A DNA stretch of 64,000 nucleotides from Oscillospiraceae bacterium (GCA_015067545.1 SVMG01000004.1:62001-126000); one strand, 5' to 3'. Positions 18,489-25,731 are shown, counted from the stretch's first letter. Program-made: numbers and translations. The notes: generated by a model not told the origin, from the sequence alone.

Positions 18489-19106
18489 TTATTCCATAAC
18501 AAACGCTTTCAAACCTTTTTTGTGGAGGAGGATCGTGCCAATCAGCAAACATCCCTGAGAAGCCGTGTTGAGACTCTGCTCCACCCAGTTCACCCACGCG
18601 AGGGTAGAATCCCGGCTGGACATATAGCCCATGCCCATGGCGCAGACAAAGGAAAGAATAAACAGCACCATGATCCATCCCTTTTTCATTTTGGCTGCGA
18701 TCACGCTCAGTCCTGCGCACAAGCCGCCAAGACCCACCACCATCATCATAATGAAAGGCATGGAACTGGCAAACACCGGAGGCGCCACGGACAGCATCCT
18801 GCTTTTCCGCTTCTGGCAGAGCATGCCGATCAAACTCAGACCGACAAACAACAATCCCAACGAGTTGACGGGCATAAACATCTCTTCCAGCGCCACAAAG
18901 TCACAGATTTTTGCCGCATACAGCAGTTTCCACAGCGCTTTGCAAAATCCCGCAAAAAACACATTGACCGCGCCTGCCGCCAGCAGGGCATATGCACCTT
19001 TGCACATTTTGTTGTACAGGTCACGAAGAAGCAGTACTCCGGTAATACCAAAGAAAACAACCGGAACAAAGTCCATCAATGCCATCGGAACAGTAAAGCT
19101 ATACAT
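18489..19106 (-). CDS. Polytopic membrane protein of unknown function
   Basis: Not recognised. The 205-residue protein has about six hydrophobic helices and few charged residues; a central lysine/arginine cluster (CQKRKSRM) separates two halves and probably faces the cytoplasm. The start ATG at 19106 has GAGAGGAA upstream. It lies 52 bp downstream of the DUF1295 gene but behind a strong hairpin terminator, so it may be expressed weakly by read-through or from an unseen promoter. The sequence ends convergently against the fucI terminator. Confidence 0.6.
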   Translation of the reverse strand: MYSFTVPMALMDFVPVVFFGITGVLLLRDLYNKMCKGAYALLAAGAVNVFFAGFCKALWKLLYAAKICDFVALEEMFMPVNSLGLLFVGLSLIGMLCQKRKSRMLSVAPPVFASSMPFIMMMVVGLGGLCAGLSVIAAKMKKGWIMVLFILSFVCAMGMGYMSSRDSTLAWVNWVEQSLNTASQGCLLIGTILLHKKGLKAFVME

Positions 19107-19126
19107 ACAAATTCCTCTCTTTCTGA

Positions 19127-19152
19127 AAAAGGCCATCTTGCGATGGCCTTTT
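19127..19152 (-). terminator. Intrinsic terminator after the DUF1295 gene
   Basis: Arms AAAAGGCCATC and GATGGCCTTTT with a GCAA loop on the minus strand, followed by T-rich sequence. It separates the TetR cassette from the downstream membrane protein gene. Confidence 0.88.
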
Positions 19153-19158
19153 GGTCTT

Positions 19159-19959
19159 TTATGCTACCAACCACTTATGCTTCTTCACGCTGTAAAGCGG
19201 AATCAGAGGCAGCAGGATGGGTACGGTGGTGACATACTTCTGATATTCAGGGTCATTGCCGTAATTCTTGTCCTGACGGATCTCCAAACGGCGGGCGCCG
19301 CTGAACATAACGAAAATAATGCCGATATAGCCGATGGCAACGATGATCCACTGCCAGCCGCACACAGCGCCAATACCGGAGATCAGCACGCCGGTCCAGA
19401 AGATCATTTCACCCAAGTAGTTGGGGCAGCGAACAATGCGGTACAAGCCGGTATCCACAAAACGCTTGGGATTGATCTTCTTGGCATTATTCTTCTGAAT
19501 ATCTGCCGCAGTTTCCAGCGCCAGACCCACTGCCATGATAGCAGCACCCACATATGTCCAGACATTGGTACCGGCATTGTTTACCAAGCGGTAGAACACA
19601 CCGGAAACCTGGGTGACATACAACAGGGCGCAGGTGACCCAAATGGCGATCTTCACACCAAAGGGCACTGTGCTGCCTTCCTTGATCTCACCGGTCATAT
19701 TCTTCTTATAGGAACTGCTCTTAAATTCCCGAATAGCCAGATAACCACCCAGGCGCAGACCGTAAATAATAAACAGTGCGCAGCAAAGGATCGTACCGAT
19801 GCTCAGGCTCTGGCCATACAGAATCAGCATCAGCAGGCCTTCCCCTGCAATGGAGAAACCGTAACCCAGAGAAATGAACCAAACATAGTTTTTAAAACCG
19901 ATGGAGCTGATTACCATAGCTGCAAGAAACAGCCACAAAAACTCAATAGGAAATACCAT
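19159..19959 (-). CDS. DUF1295 / steroid 5-alpha-reductase-like membrane protein
   Basis: A 266-residue integral membrane protein with about seven hydrophobic segments. The C-terminal half carries the DUF1295 and isoprenylcysteine methyltransferase-like signature: VDTGLYRIVRCPNYLGEMIFW and a later ARRLEIRQDKNYG...PEYQKYV segment. Members include 3-oxo-5-alpha-steroid 4-dehydrogenase-like enzymes and many of unknown substrate. The start has AAGGAG upstream, and it follows the flavoprotein gene by 11 bp in a TetR-controlled operon, suggesting redox modification of a hydrophobic compound. The actual substrate cannot be read from sequence. Confidence 0.75.
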   Translation of the reverse strand: MVFPIEFLWLFLAAMVISSIGFKNYVWFISLGYGFSIAGEGLLMLILYGQSLSIGTILCCALFIIYGLRLGGYLAIREFKSSSYKKNMTGEIKEGSTVPFGVKIAIWVTCALLYVTQVSGVFYRLVNNAGTNVWTYVGAAIMAVGLALETAADIQKNNAKKINPKRFVDTGLYRIVRCPNYLGEMIFWTGVLISGIGAVCGWQWIIVAIGYIGIIFVMFSGARRLEIRQDKNYGNDPEYQKYVTTVPILLPLIPLYSVKKHKWLVA

Positions 19960-19970
19960 GATATAACTCC

Positions 19971-20885
19971 TTACTTCTTTGCTTTTTCTTTTGCGCGCTT
20001 GTCATTGATGATCTTCATTTCTACCGCCGTGATCAGTTCGCAGTTGTTTTCTCTTGCCCATTCCACACAGCCCTTCAGCACCAGCGGCAGGAACACACGG
20101 GGCACATTCAAGATCATTTCCAATGCATCATCGGTGAATTTGACTTTGTCATCTGCCCGGTCGGCGGCATAACGCACGGAATCCAAAGACTGCTTGCGGA
20201 TGGGCAGCAATTCTGCACGCATCCGGGTCTTGCGGTGGAACCAGAAATTCTTGGAATCACGATAGCCATAATCCACCGGCAGGCTGGGAAAATCCTTCGC
20301 ACGCACTCCGTTGATGATGGCATCGGAGTACTTTTTCTTCATCAGGATTTTGTCGACTTTCAAAATGAAGTGCGCACCGAACTTGGAGGTAATGCCGTTG
20401 AAATCATGGTAAGGGGGCTCATAACCGTTAAGCTCACCGGGCTTGTCGTCCTGAGCATTGTCCAGCTCACGAACCCATGTACATTCAATAACCTGGATGG
20501 CATCGGTCAGAACCATGGGGCGCTCACCCTCTGCCTGACCCTTTTCCAGTTTGAACTGGCAGCCCGGCATCTTATCCTCAGGCTTATCGCCGGGCCAGGA
20601 CAGCTTCACGCACTCCTTGAAGGTCTTGGGCTTATCATCCACAAAGTTGATGGCGCATTTGCCGGTACGCAGAATGTTCTGCGCAGTATTGGAAGAGTTG
20701 CGGCAGGAAAGCAGCATGGCATAGTAATCCTTGCCCGCCACATAATAAGGCTGCACCAGGGAGTAGGGTCCCAGCGTGGTCGAGCCATCCTCACACAGGG
20801 TGCTGATCACCACAGTGGGCATGGGAAAGAACAGAGAGGTTTGATAAAAATTATCAACAACTCGCAAATTTTCAAAACTGGACAT
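19971..20885 (-). CDS. Flavin reductase-like protein with C-terminal PCP_red-like domain
   Basis: A 304-residue cytoplasmic protein. Residues about 5-190 resemble the FMN-binding split-barrel (flavin reductase-like) fold: FPMPTVVISTLCEDGSTTLGPYSLVQPYY, SCRNSSNTAQNILRTGKCAINFV and KFGAHFILKVDKI. The last about 45 residues (FTDDALEMILNVPRVFLP to AVEMKIINDKRAK) resemble the small PCP_red domain known from light-independent protochlorophyllide reductase subunits and unrelated redox proteins. Start ATG at 20885, ribosome binding site AAGGAG overlapping the end of the TetR gene; a TTG at 20903 is rejected for that reason. Likely a redox partner of the downstream DUF1295 membrane protein. Confidence 0.7.
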   Translation of the reverse strand: MSSFENLRVVDNFYQTSLFFPMPTVVISTLCEDGSTTLGPYSLVQPYYVAGKDYYAMLLSCRNSSNTAQNILRTGKCAINFVDDKPKTFKECVKLSWPGDKPEDKMPGCQFKLEKGQAEGERPMVLTDAIQVIECTWVRELDNAQDDKPGELNGYEPPYHDFNGITSKFGAHFILKVDKILMKKKYSDAIINGVRAKDFPSLPVDYGYRDSKNFWFHRKTRMRAELLPIRKQSLDSVRYAADRADDKVKFTDDALEMILNVPRVFLPLVLKGCVEWARENNCELITAVEMKIINDKRAKEKAKK

Positions 20886-20886
20886 C

Positions 20887-21405
20887 TTATTTCTCCTTTT
20901 CAAATAATGGTTTTAAAACGCAGTACAGTTCATCAAAGGATTTCCCGGCCATGGTCCAGGTCAAAACCGCTTCGGCAATGAATTCTGCAGTAAACGCATC
21001 TTTGCAGAATTTCCCCAGAGGGTCAGCCAACTGCTTTCTCAACAGACCATGGTATGTGCTATGGGATCCGGAAAAACTCTGAGCAGCCGTGTGATCCTCA
21101 AAAATCGGCGCATACTGCCGGGAAAACGACACCAGATTGCGGTGCATTTCCTGCAGTACCTCTTCGGCCTTTGAGGTGGCTTCTGCACAGGATATGATAT
21201 TCGCAGTACACTTTTTCCAGTCCTCCAGCAAAAATGCCGCAACCATTTCCTCTTTGGAACGGTAGTAATTGTACACCGTTCCCACGCCCACACCGCATTG
21301 GTGGGCAACAGAGCGGATGGTCATGGCGCTATAGCCTGTTTGGAGAATTTGGTTTTTCGCTTCTTCCAGCAATCTTTGCGGAAGATTCTCAATAATCTTT
21401 GGCAT
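20887..21405 (-). CDS. TetR-family repressor
   Basis: A 172-residue regulator. The N-terminal helix-turn-helix is MTIRSVAHQCGVGVGTVYNYYRSKEEM at about residues 28-54, typical of TetR proteins with the GTVYNYYRSKE recognition helix; the remaining helices form a variable ligand domain. The start ATG at 21405 follows AAGGAG. The promoter just upstream is near perfect and is followed by the 12-bp palindrome TGAACGCGTTCA between the -10 box and the start, an obvious autoregulatory operator. It leads the operon with the flavoprotein and DUF1295 genes. The inducer is unknown. Confidence 0.9.
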   Translation of the reverse strand: MPKIIENLPQRLLEEAKNQILQTGYSAMTIRSVAHQCGVGVGTVYNYYRSKEEMVAAFLLEDWKKCTANIISCAEATSKAEEVLQEMHRNLVSFSRQYAPIFEDHTAAQSFSGSHSTYHGLLRKQLADPLGKFCKDAFTAEFIAEAVLTWTMAGKSFDELYCVLKPLFEKEK

Positions 21406-21419
21406 AGGTTCTCCTTTTA

Positions 21420-21431
21420 TGAACGCGTTCA
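21420..21431. promoter_or_regulatory. Palindromic operator TGAACGCGTTCA of the TetR operon
   Basis: Perfect 12-bp palindrome placed 5 bp downstream of the -10 box and 14 bp before the TetR start codon, ideally positioned for repression. Confidence 0.8.
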
Positions 21432-21436
21432 CCTTA

Positions 21437-21465
21437 ATTATAAATACATTTTTATCGATTGTCAA
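21437..21465 (-). promoter_or_regulatory. Consensus promoter of the TetR operon
   Basis: TTGACA (21460-21465), 17-bp spacer, TATAAT (21437-21442): a full consensus sigma-A promoter, as often seen when a repressor holds expression down. Confidence 0.93.
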
Positions 21466-21470
21466 CACAT

Positions 21471-21502
21471 AAAACAGCCAAGGACAAAGCCTTGGCTGTT
21501 TT
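21471..21502. terminator. Terminator after nrdG
   Basis: Arms AAAACAGCCAAG and CTTGGCTGTTTT with an 8-nt loop, just beyond the nrdG stop on the minus strand. Confidence 0.88.
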
Positions 21503-21505
21503 CGG

Positions 21506-22021
21506 TTATTCGTAATCTCCCGTCCACCGGGAACTGGCCATAGAAACCGCGCAGCCTGCTTTCAAACTGGCCGGCACATCCAGAATCCTCTGATTTTTGC
21601 TCCCGCGGAAGTTCAGCTCCAAGCTTTTTTCCGCCTGTATAAATGGTCCGTCGATCAGCACATCGATGGATTCCAGCAATTTTCTTTGCTCCGGTGTGCC
21701 ACCCAGCAGCTGCTCAAAGGTGTAGCCTGTGTAGGATGCCACCTCGTAGCCCCGCTCTTTCAGGAGCTTTGCAAGGCATGCAAAGCCCTCCGGCTGGGCG
21801 AAAGGCTCGCCACCGGAAAAGGTCACGCCGCGGCACAGGGGATTTTTCAGCACCTCAGCCAGCACCTGGCCCTCGGTCACCTTCGTGCCGCAGCCGAATT
21901 CCCAGGTCTCGGGATTGTGGCAGCCGGGGCAGTGATGGGGACAGCCTTGGGAGAACACCGTCACCCGGATGCCCGGCCCGTCCACGATGCTGTCACTTAC
22001 AATGCCGGACAGCTCAAGCAT
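21506..22021 (-). CDS. nrdG: Anaerobic ribonucleotide reductase activase NrdG
   Basis: Radical SAM enzyme that installs the glycyl radical on the class III ribonucleotide reductase. The 171-residue protein has the CxxxCxxC iron-sulfur motif CPHHCPGC at residues 27-34, preceded by the family opening DGPGIRVTVFSQG, and the SAM-binding GGEPFAQPEG segment. The start overlaps the stop of the 53-residue glycyl-radical ORF by 8 bp, tying its synthesis to that ORF. Last gene of the NrdR-boxed nrd operon, with a terminator after it. Confidence 0.95.
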   Translation of the reverse strand: MLELSGIVSDSIVDGPGIRVTVFSQGCPHHCPGCHNPETWEFGCGTKVTEGQVLAEVLKNPLCRGVTFSGGEPFAQPEGFACLAKLLKERGYEVASYTGYTFEQLLGGTPEQRKLLESIDVLIDGPFIQAEKSLELNFRGSKNQRILDVPASLKAGCAVSMASSRWTGDYE

Positions 22022-22175
22022 CGGCCTTCAAGCTGTGCTTGACGCGGTCACGCTCCTCAGCGCGCTTGGCATCGTTCCACTTATCCATGGTTCCCACCAG
22101 GTAACCGGTAATGCGGCGGATGCGCTCGAAACCCACGCCCTGGCCCATTTTCTCACTTGCTGTTTTGACTGTCAT
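22014..22175 (-). CDS. nrdD: Separate C-terminal glycyl-radical domain of the class III ribonucleotide reductase (53 aa)
   Basis: A small ORF between the main nrdD gene and nrdG. It begins MTVKTASEKMGQG and contains RRITGYLVGT (radical glycine candidate G24) followed by WNDAKRAEERDRVKH, matching the usual C-terminal end of NrdD, where an R-x-x-G-Y motif carries the glycyl radical. The ATG at 22175 has a strong AAGGAGG seven bases upstream. It lies in the same frame as nrdD, separated by one TAA and four codons, so the usual single enzyme appears split into a large subunit and a radical-carrying peptide. The ORF is too short for many gene finders. Read-through of the TAA is an alternative. Confidence 0.85.
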   Translation of the reverse strand: MTVKTASEKMGQGVGFERIRRITGYLVGTMDKWNDAKRAEERDRVKHSLKADA

Positions 22176-22187
22176 AATATTTCCTCC

Positions 22188-24470
22188 TTATCGGATCCCC
22201 TGAAATGCGGGCATTTCGGGGTACATTCTCTTCAGTTGTTCTGCCTTCTCAGGATCGATCTGCTCACCCTCCCGGCGGCCGCAGCGGGGACATACATCGC
22301 CGATGATGCCCACATAACCGCACACGGGATCCCGGTCCACCGGGTGGTTGATAGAGCCATAGCCGATGCCGCAGTCGTGCATGCAGCGAACCACTTCCTC
22401 AAAAGCCTCCACGTTCCGCGCCACGTCGCCGTCCAGCTCCACATAGCTGATATGGCCGGCGTTGCACAATGCATGGTAGGGGGCTTCCAGTCGGATCTTG
22501 TCGTAAACGGAAATGGGATGCCAAACAGGAATATGGAAGCTGTTGGTGTAGTACTCCCGGTCGGTAACGCCGGGGATCTTGCCGTAACGCTTCTTGTCCA
22601 TACGGATGAACCGGCCGGACAGGCCCTCTGCGGGCGTACCCAGCAATGTGAAGTTCATCTGCATTTCCTTGGATTTGTTATCGCAGTAAGACCGCATGAA
22701 GCCGATGATCTCCAAGCCCTTCTTCTGCAGCTCCTCGCTCTGACCGTGGTGCTGACCGTACAGGGCGGTCAGAGTCTCGGCAAGGCCGATGAAGCCGATG
22801 GACAGCGTGCCGTGCTTCAGCACTTCCCGCAGGTCATCGTCCAGCGACAGGTTGTCCGAATCCAGCCACACACCCTGGCCCATGAGGAAGGGATAGTTGT
22901 AGATATGCTTGCTGGCCTGGATCTCAAAGCGATCCAGCATCTGCTGGGCAACCAGCTCCATCATATCCTGCAGCTTCTCATAGAATACCTTCTCATCGCC
23001 CTTGCTTTCGATGGCAATACGGGGCAGGTTGATGGAGGTGAAGGACAGGTTGCCACGGCTATAGGCGATCTGACGGCTGGGATCGTACACATTGCCCATC
23101 ACGCGGGTACGGCAGCCCATGGTGGCTACTTCCGTTTCGGGACGGCCGGGCACATAATATTGCAGGTTAAAGGGAGAGTCCAGGAAGGTGTAGTTGGGGA
23201 ACAGGCGCTTTGCGCTGACCCGCATGCTCAACCGGAACAGATCGTAGTTGGGATCGGTCTCATTATAGTTGACGCCTTCCTTGACCTTGAAAATGTGGAT
23301 GGGGAAAATGCAGGTCTCGCCGTGACCCAAACCGGCTTCCAGAGCAAGCAGAACATTGCGGATAGCCATTCTGCCTTCGGGCGTGGTATCCGTACCGTAG
23401 TTGATGGAGGAGAAGGGTGTCTGGGCACCGGCACGGGAGTGCATGGTGTTCAGATTATGTACAAAGCCCTCCATTGCCTGTTTGGTATCCCGGTTGGTCT
23501 TCTGGAATGCGCGCTTGGACGCTCTGTCCACCAGCTTTGCAGCTGTCTCCGTCCGCATGGCGTACTTGCTGGCCAACGCCTCTGTGATGCCATCCAAATA
23601 AGCCTTGCTGCTTTCCAGGCGGGCAGTTTCACCGGTGGCAGCTTCCACACGGCTGATGATGTCAGAAATGCTCTCACTTTCATCGTCCAGATCCATGTAG
23701 TCCTCCACCACATCACGCAGGCGGCGGGAGAATGCCTTGCGGTAGGTCTTGGCCACACCCTCTGCCATGGCGTAATCAAAGTTGGGGATGGACTGACCGC
23801 CGTGCTGGTCATTCTGATTGGACTGGATGGCGATGGCTGCCAAAGCCGCATAGCTTTGGATGCTCTGAGGCTCACGAAGATAGCCGTGACCGGTGGAGAA
23901 GCCGCCGTGGAACAGCTTCAAAATGTCGATCTGACAGCAGGTAGTGGTCAGGGAGTAGAAATCGAAATCGTGGATATGGATGTCGCCCTCCCGGTATGCC
24001 TTGGCATGCTCGGGGCGGAGCAGATACATCTCATTATAGGCCTTTGCACCGGCAGCGCCGATCTGCAGCATGGAGCCCATGGCGGTGTTGCCGTCGATAT
24101 TGGCATTGTCCCGCTTCATATCGGAAATGCGGGCATCGATGTTGGTGATCTCATCGATGGTCTTCATCAAAGACGTGCCGGCTTCCCGGGCCCGTGTACG
24201 GTTGGCGCGGTACAGGATGTATGCCTTGGCTGCGCCGTTGAAGCCATGATTCATCAGCTGCTGCTCCACCGCATCCTGAATCACCTCAATATGGGGAGAC
24301 TCCGTGGAAAAATGATTCTCCAGCTCCCGCTGGACATCGTTAGCCACCCGGGCAGCGTCGGCGGCATTGCCCTCTCCGGAAACCTCCATGGCCTTCAGGA
24401 TCGCTGCGGCGATCTTGTTCTGATCGTACAAAACCACGCGGCCGTCGCGCTTGATAATACTGTGAATCAT
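22188..24470 (-). CDS. nrdD: Anaerobic ribonucleoside-triphosphate reductase NrdD, large part lacking the glycyl-radical tail
   Basis: Class III ribonucleotide reductase for dNTP synthesis without oxygen. From the ATG at 24470 it encodes 760 residues: an ATP-cone (about 1-95, IIKRDGRVVLYDQNKIAAAILKAME), then the catalytic barrel with YLREPQSIQSYAALAAIAIQ, PFSSINYGTD, GCRTRV and LSIGFIGLAET. It ends after the metal-site region CGYVGIIGDVCPRCGRREGE and PAFQGIR. The canonical radical motif is absent here and found in the next ORF. I see only a weak ribosome binding site (GAAAGAATGG). Two NrdR boxes overlap and follow the promoter. The VCGY segment before CPRC slightly resembles a radical site but stands before, not after, the zinc motif. 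Confidence 0.93.
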   Translation of the reverse strand: MIHSIIKRDGRVVLYDQNKIAAAILKAMEVSGEGNAADAARVANDVQRELENHFSTESPHIEVIQDAVEQQLMNHGFNGAAKAYILYRANRTRAREAGTSLMKTIDEITNIDARISDMKRDNANIDGNTAMGSMLQIGAAGAKAYNEMYLLRPEHAKAYREGDIHIHDFDFYSLTTTCCQIDILKLFHGGFSTGHGYLREPQSIQSYAALAAIAIQSNQNDQHGGQSIPNFDYAMAEGVAKTYRKAFSRRLRDVVEDYMDLDDESESISDIISRVEAATGETARLESSKAYLDGITEALASKYAMRTETAAKLVDRASKRAFQKTNRDTKQAMEGFVHNLNTMHSRAGAQTPFSSINYGTDTTPEGRMAIRNVLLALEAGLGHGETCIFPIHIFKVKEGVNYNETDPNYDLFRLSMRVSAKRLFPNYTFLDSPFNLQYYVPGRPETEVATMGCRTRVMGNVYDPSRQIAYSRGNLSFTSINLPRIAIESKGDEKVFYEKLQDMMELVAQQMLDRFEIQASKHIYNYPFLMGQGVWLDSDNLSLDDDLREVLKHGTLSIGFIGLAETLTALYGQHHGQSEELQKKGLEIIGFMRSYCDNKSKEMQMNFTLLGTPAEGLSGRFIRMDKKRYGKIPGVTDREYYTNSFHIPVWHPISVYDKIRLEAPYHALCNAGHISYVELDGDVARNVEAFEEVVRCMHDCGIGYGSINHPVDRDPVCGYVGIIGDVCPRCGRREGEQIDPEKAEQLKRMYPEMPAFQGIR

Positions 24471-24525
24471 TGTAAAAACACCATTCTTTCGTAAAAAAGA
24501 TAAATACCACGGCTTTTCCTTGCAC

Positions 24526-24541
24526 ACGCAATATATTGTGT
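24526..24541. promoter_or_regulatory. NrdR box 1
   Basis: ACGCAATATATTGTGT fits the NrdR consensus (acaCWATATAWWGtgt type). Its centre is 31 bp from that of box 2, the usual three helical turns, and it lies upstream of nrdD. Confidence 0.9.
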
Positions 24542-24556
24542 TTCTCTAAAAGCCGT

Positions 24557-24572
24557 TCCACAATATATTCCC
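24557..24572. promoter_or_regulatory. NrdR box 2, overlapping the nrdD -10
   Basis: TCCACAATATATTCCC has the CAATATATT core of an NrdR box and overlaps the -10 hexamer, so binding of the ATP-cone repressor NrdR would block transcription of nrdD. Confidence 0.85.
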
Positions 24573-24593
24573 ATATTCGGCGCTATTTGTCAA
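24565..24593 (-). promoter_or_regulatory. nrdD promoter
   Basis: TTGACA (24588-24593) and GAATAT (24565-24570) with 17-bp spacing, divergent from the riboswitch promoter. Confidence 0.75.
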
Positions 24594-24620
24594 GATGGAA
24601 ATGCAATTATTTTTTTACAC

Positions 24621-24649
24621 TTGACAAATTTGCTTTTAAGGTATATGAT
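24621..24649 (+). promoter_or_regulatory. Promoter of the ZTP riboswitch transcript
   Basis: TTGACA (24621-24626), 17-bp spacer, TATGAT (24644-24649). Transcription would start a few bases before the aptamer. Confidence 0.85.
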
Positions 24650-24656
24650 GCTTATG

Positions 24657-24731
24657 CACCACATGACTGACGGAGCATCGCGGATCAACCGCGGGGGAAT
24701 GTGGCTGCTTATTATGCCGACCGTCTGGGCA
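24657..24731 (+). ncRNA. ZTP (pfl) riboswitch aptamer
   Basis: The leader contains the hallmarks of the ZTP/pfl aptamer: CACATGACTGACGG, a hairpin CGCGG-ATCAA-CCGCG, the GGGGGAATGTG return strand pairing with CACAT, a short variable linker, and the 3' signature GCCGACCGTCTGGGCA. GACGG (in GACTGACGG) can pair with CCGTC in the 3' signature, a compensatory variant of the common GGCG/CGCC pseudoknot. ZTP signals folate or one-carbon shortage, which fits fhs downstream. Confidence 0.85.
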
Positions 24732-24766
24732 ATTCAGTTTTCGCTGGATTGTCCTTTTTATTTTTG
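24727..24766 (+). terminator. Riboswitch expression platform: intrinsic terminator overlapping the aptamer
   Basis: GGGCAATTCAG (24727-24737) pairs with CTGGATTGTCC (24744-24754) using two G-U pairs, followed by TTTTTATTTTT. The 5' arm includes the GGGC of the conserved aptamer end, so ligand-stabilised pseudoknot and terminator cannot coexist: an ON switch. Confidence 0.85.
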
Positions 24767-24786
24767 TTAAGGAGAACACGAAAACT

Positions 24787-25731
24787 ATGGCATTTACTTA
24801 TCGCGGCTTGACCGCAGACTTCGACCGCCACATCGTTACTGACAGCGAGGTGGATCAGCATCTGCACCGGATGCAGCAGCAGACTCCCAGGATCACCGAG
24901 GTCAACGACCGCCCCACCGAAAACGGTGACGAGGTGGTTTTGGATTACGCAGGCTTCTGTGACGGTGTCCAGTTCCCCGGCGGCACCGCCGAAATGCAGA
25001 CCCTTACCCTGGGCAGTGGTCAGTTCATCCCCGGCTTTGAGGAGCAGCTGCTGGACAAAGTTCCCGGTGAGGAAGTGATCGTTAAGGTCACCTTCCCGGA
25101 GCAGTATCATGCAGAAGATCTGGCAGGCAAGGAAGCTCAGTTCCACTGCAAGCTCCACGCCATTCGCATCAAGTCCAGCTATGAGCTGAACGATGAGTTT
25201 GCCAAAGAGGTTGGCGGCTGTGAAACCCTGGAGGAAATGAAGGCCAAACTGAAGGAAAGCCTCCAATCCTACACCGACGAGCGTGGGGAAATGGACCTGC
25301 AGGACCGGCTGCTTCAACAGGCTGCCGCTACTTTGGATTACACCGTTGATCCCAACGAGCTGGAGGACGCGGTGGAGCAGCAGCTGCGCAACATGCAAGC
25401 ACAGCTTTCTCAGCAGGGCCTGAGCCTGGATATGTACTGCTCGTTCATGGGCATCACCAAGGAAGATCTGCACAAGGACACCTACCCCATTGCAGAATCC
25501 GCCCTTCGCCGGGATGCTGCCGTGGAGGAAATCGTCCGCCTGGAAAAGCTGGAAGCTACCGAGCAGGAGATCGGCGAGGCCATCGCCCTGATCTGCCGTC
25601 AGAACAACATCACCGTAGAGCAGTTCAAGCCCTACTACGATGCAGAATTTGAAGCCGCTGTCCGCAAAAGCGTGCTGACCACCAAGGTCATGCAGCTGAT
25701 CCGCAGCACCGCAATTCTCGCGGAAAAATAA
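24787..25731 (+). CDS. Trigger-factor-like PPIase without ribosome-binding domain
   Basis: A 314-residue chaperone/prolyl isomerase candidate. Residues about 46-130 are a FKBP-type domain of the trigger-factor kind (GDEVVLDYAGFCDGVQFPGG, LGSGQFIPGFEEQL, VTFPEQYHAEDLAGKEAQF). The rest is the helical C-terminal chaperone domain (LQSYTDERGEMDLQDRLLQQ and onward). Only the last piece of the N-terminal domain remains (VTDSEVDQHLHRMQQQ), so the ribosome-docking helix-loop is missing, unlike full-length Tig of about 430 residues. A genuine tig is presumably elsewhere. Start ATG with AAGGAG upstream. It is the first gene after the ZTP riboswitch and may be co-transcribed with fhs. Confidence 0.85.
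   Translation: MAFTYRGLTADFDRHIVTDSEVDQHLHRMQQQTPRITEVNDRPTENGDEVVLDYAGFCDGVQFPGGTAEMQTLTLGSGQFIPGFEEQLLDKVPGEEVIVKVTFPEQYHAEDLAGKEAQFHCKLHAIRIKSSYELNDEFAKEVGGCETLEEMKAKLKESLQSYTDERGEMDLQDRLLQQAAATLDYTVDPNELEDAVEQQLRNMQAQLSQQGLSLDMYCSFMGITKEDLHKDTYPIAESALRRDAAVEEIVRLEKLEATEQEIGEAIALICRQNNITVEQFKPYYDAEFEAAVRKSVLTTKVMQLIRSTAILAEK

Noticed and set aside
22188..22330. VCGYVG in the main NrdD as the radical site
   Set aside because: It lies before the CPRCG motif, whereas the radical glycine follows the zinc region in class III enzymes; the downstream ORF has the better R-x-x-G-Y match.
21969..24494. Very long open frame (over 800 codons) on the plus strand opposite nrdD
   Set aside because: It is antisense to a clear NrdD, has no ribosome binding site, and its composition (His/Val/Gly/Leu rich) is typical of the shadow frame of a GC-rich gene.
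24657..24766. Tetrahydrofolate, purine or T-box leader instead of a ZTP riboswitch
   Set aside because: The GCCGACCGTCTGGGCA end and the GACTGACGG/GGGGGAATG parts fit ZTP; no T-box sequence or purine three-way junction is seen.
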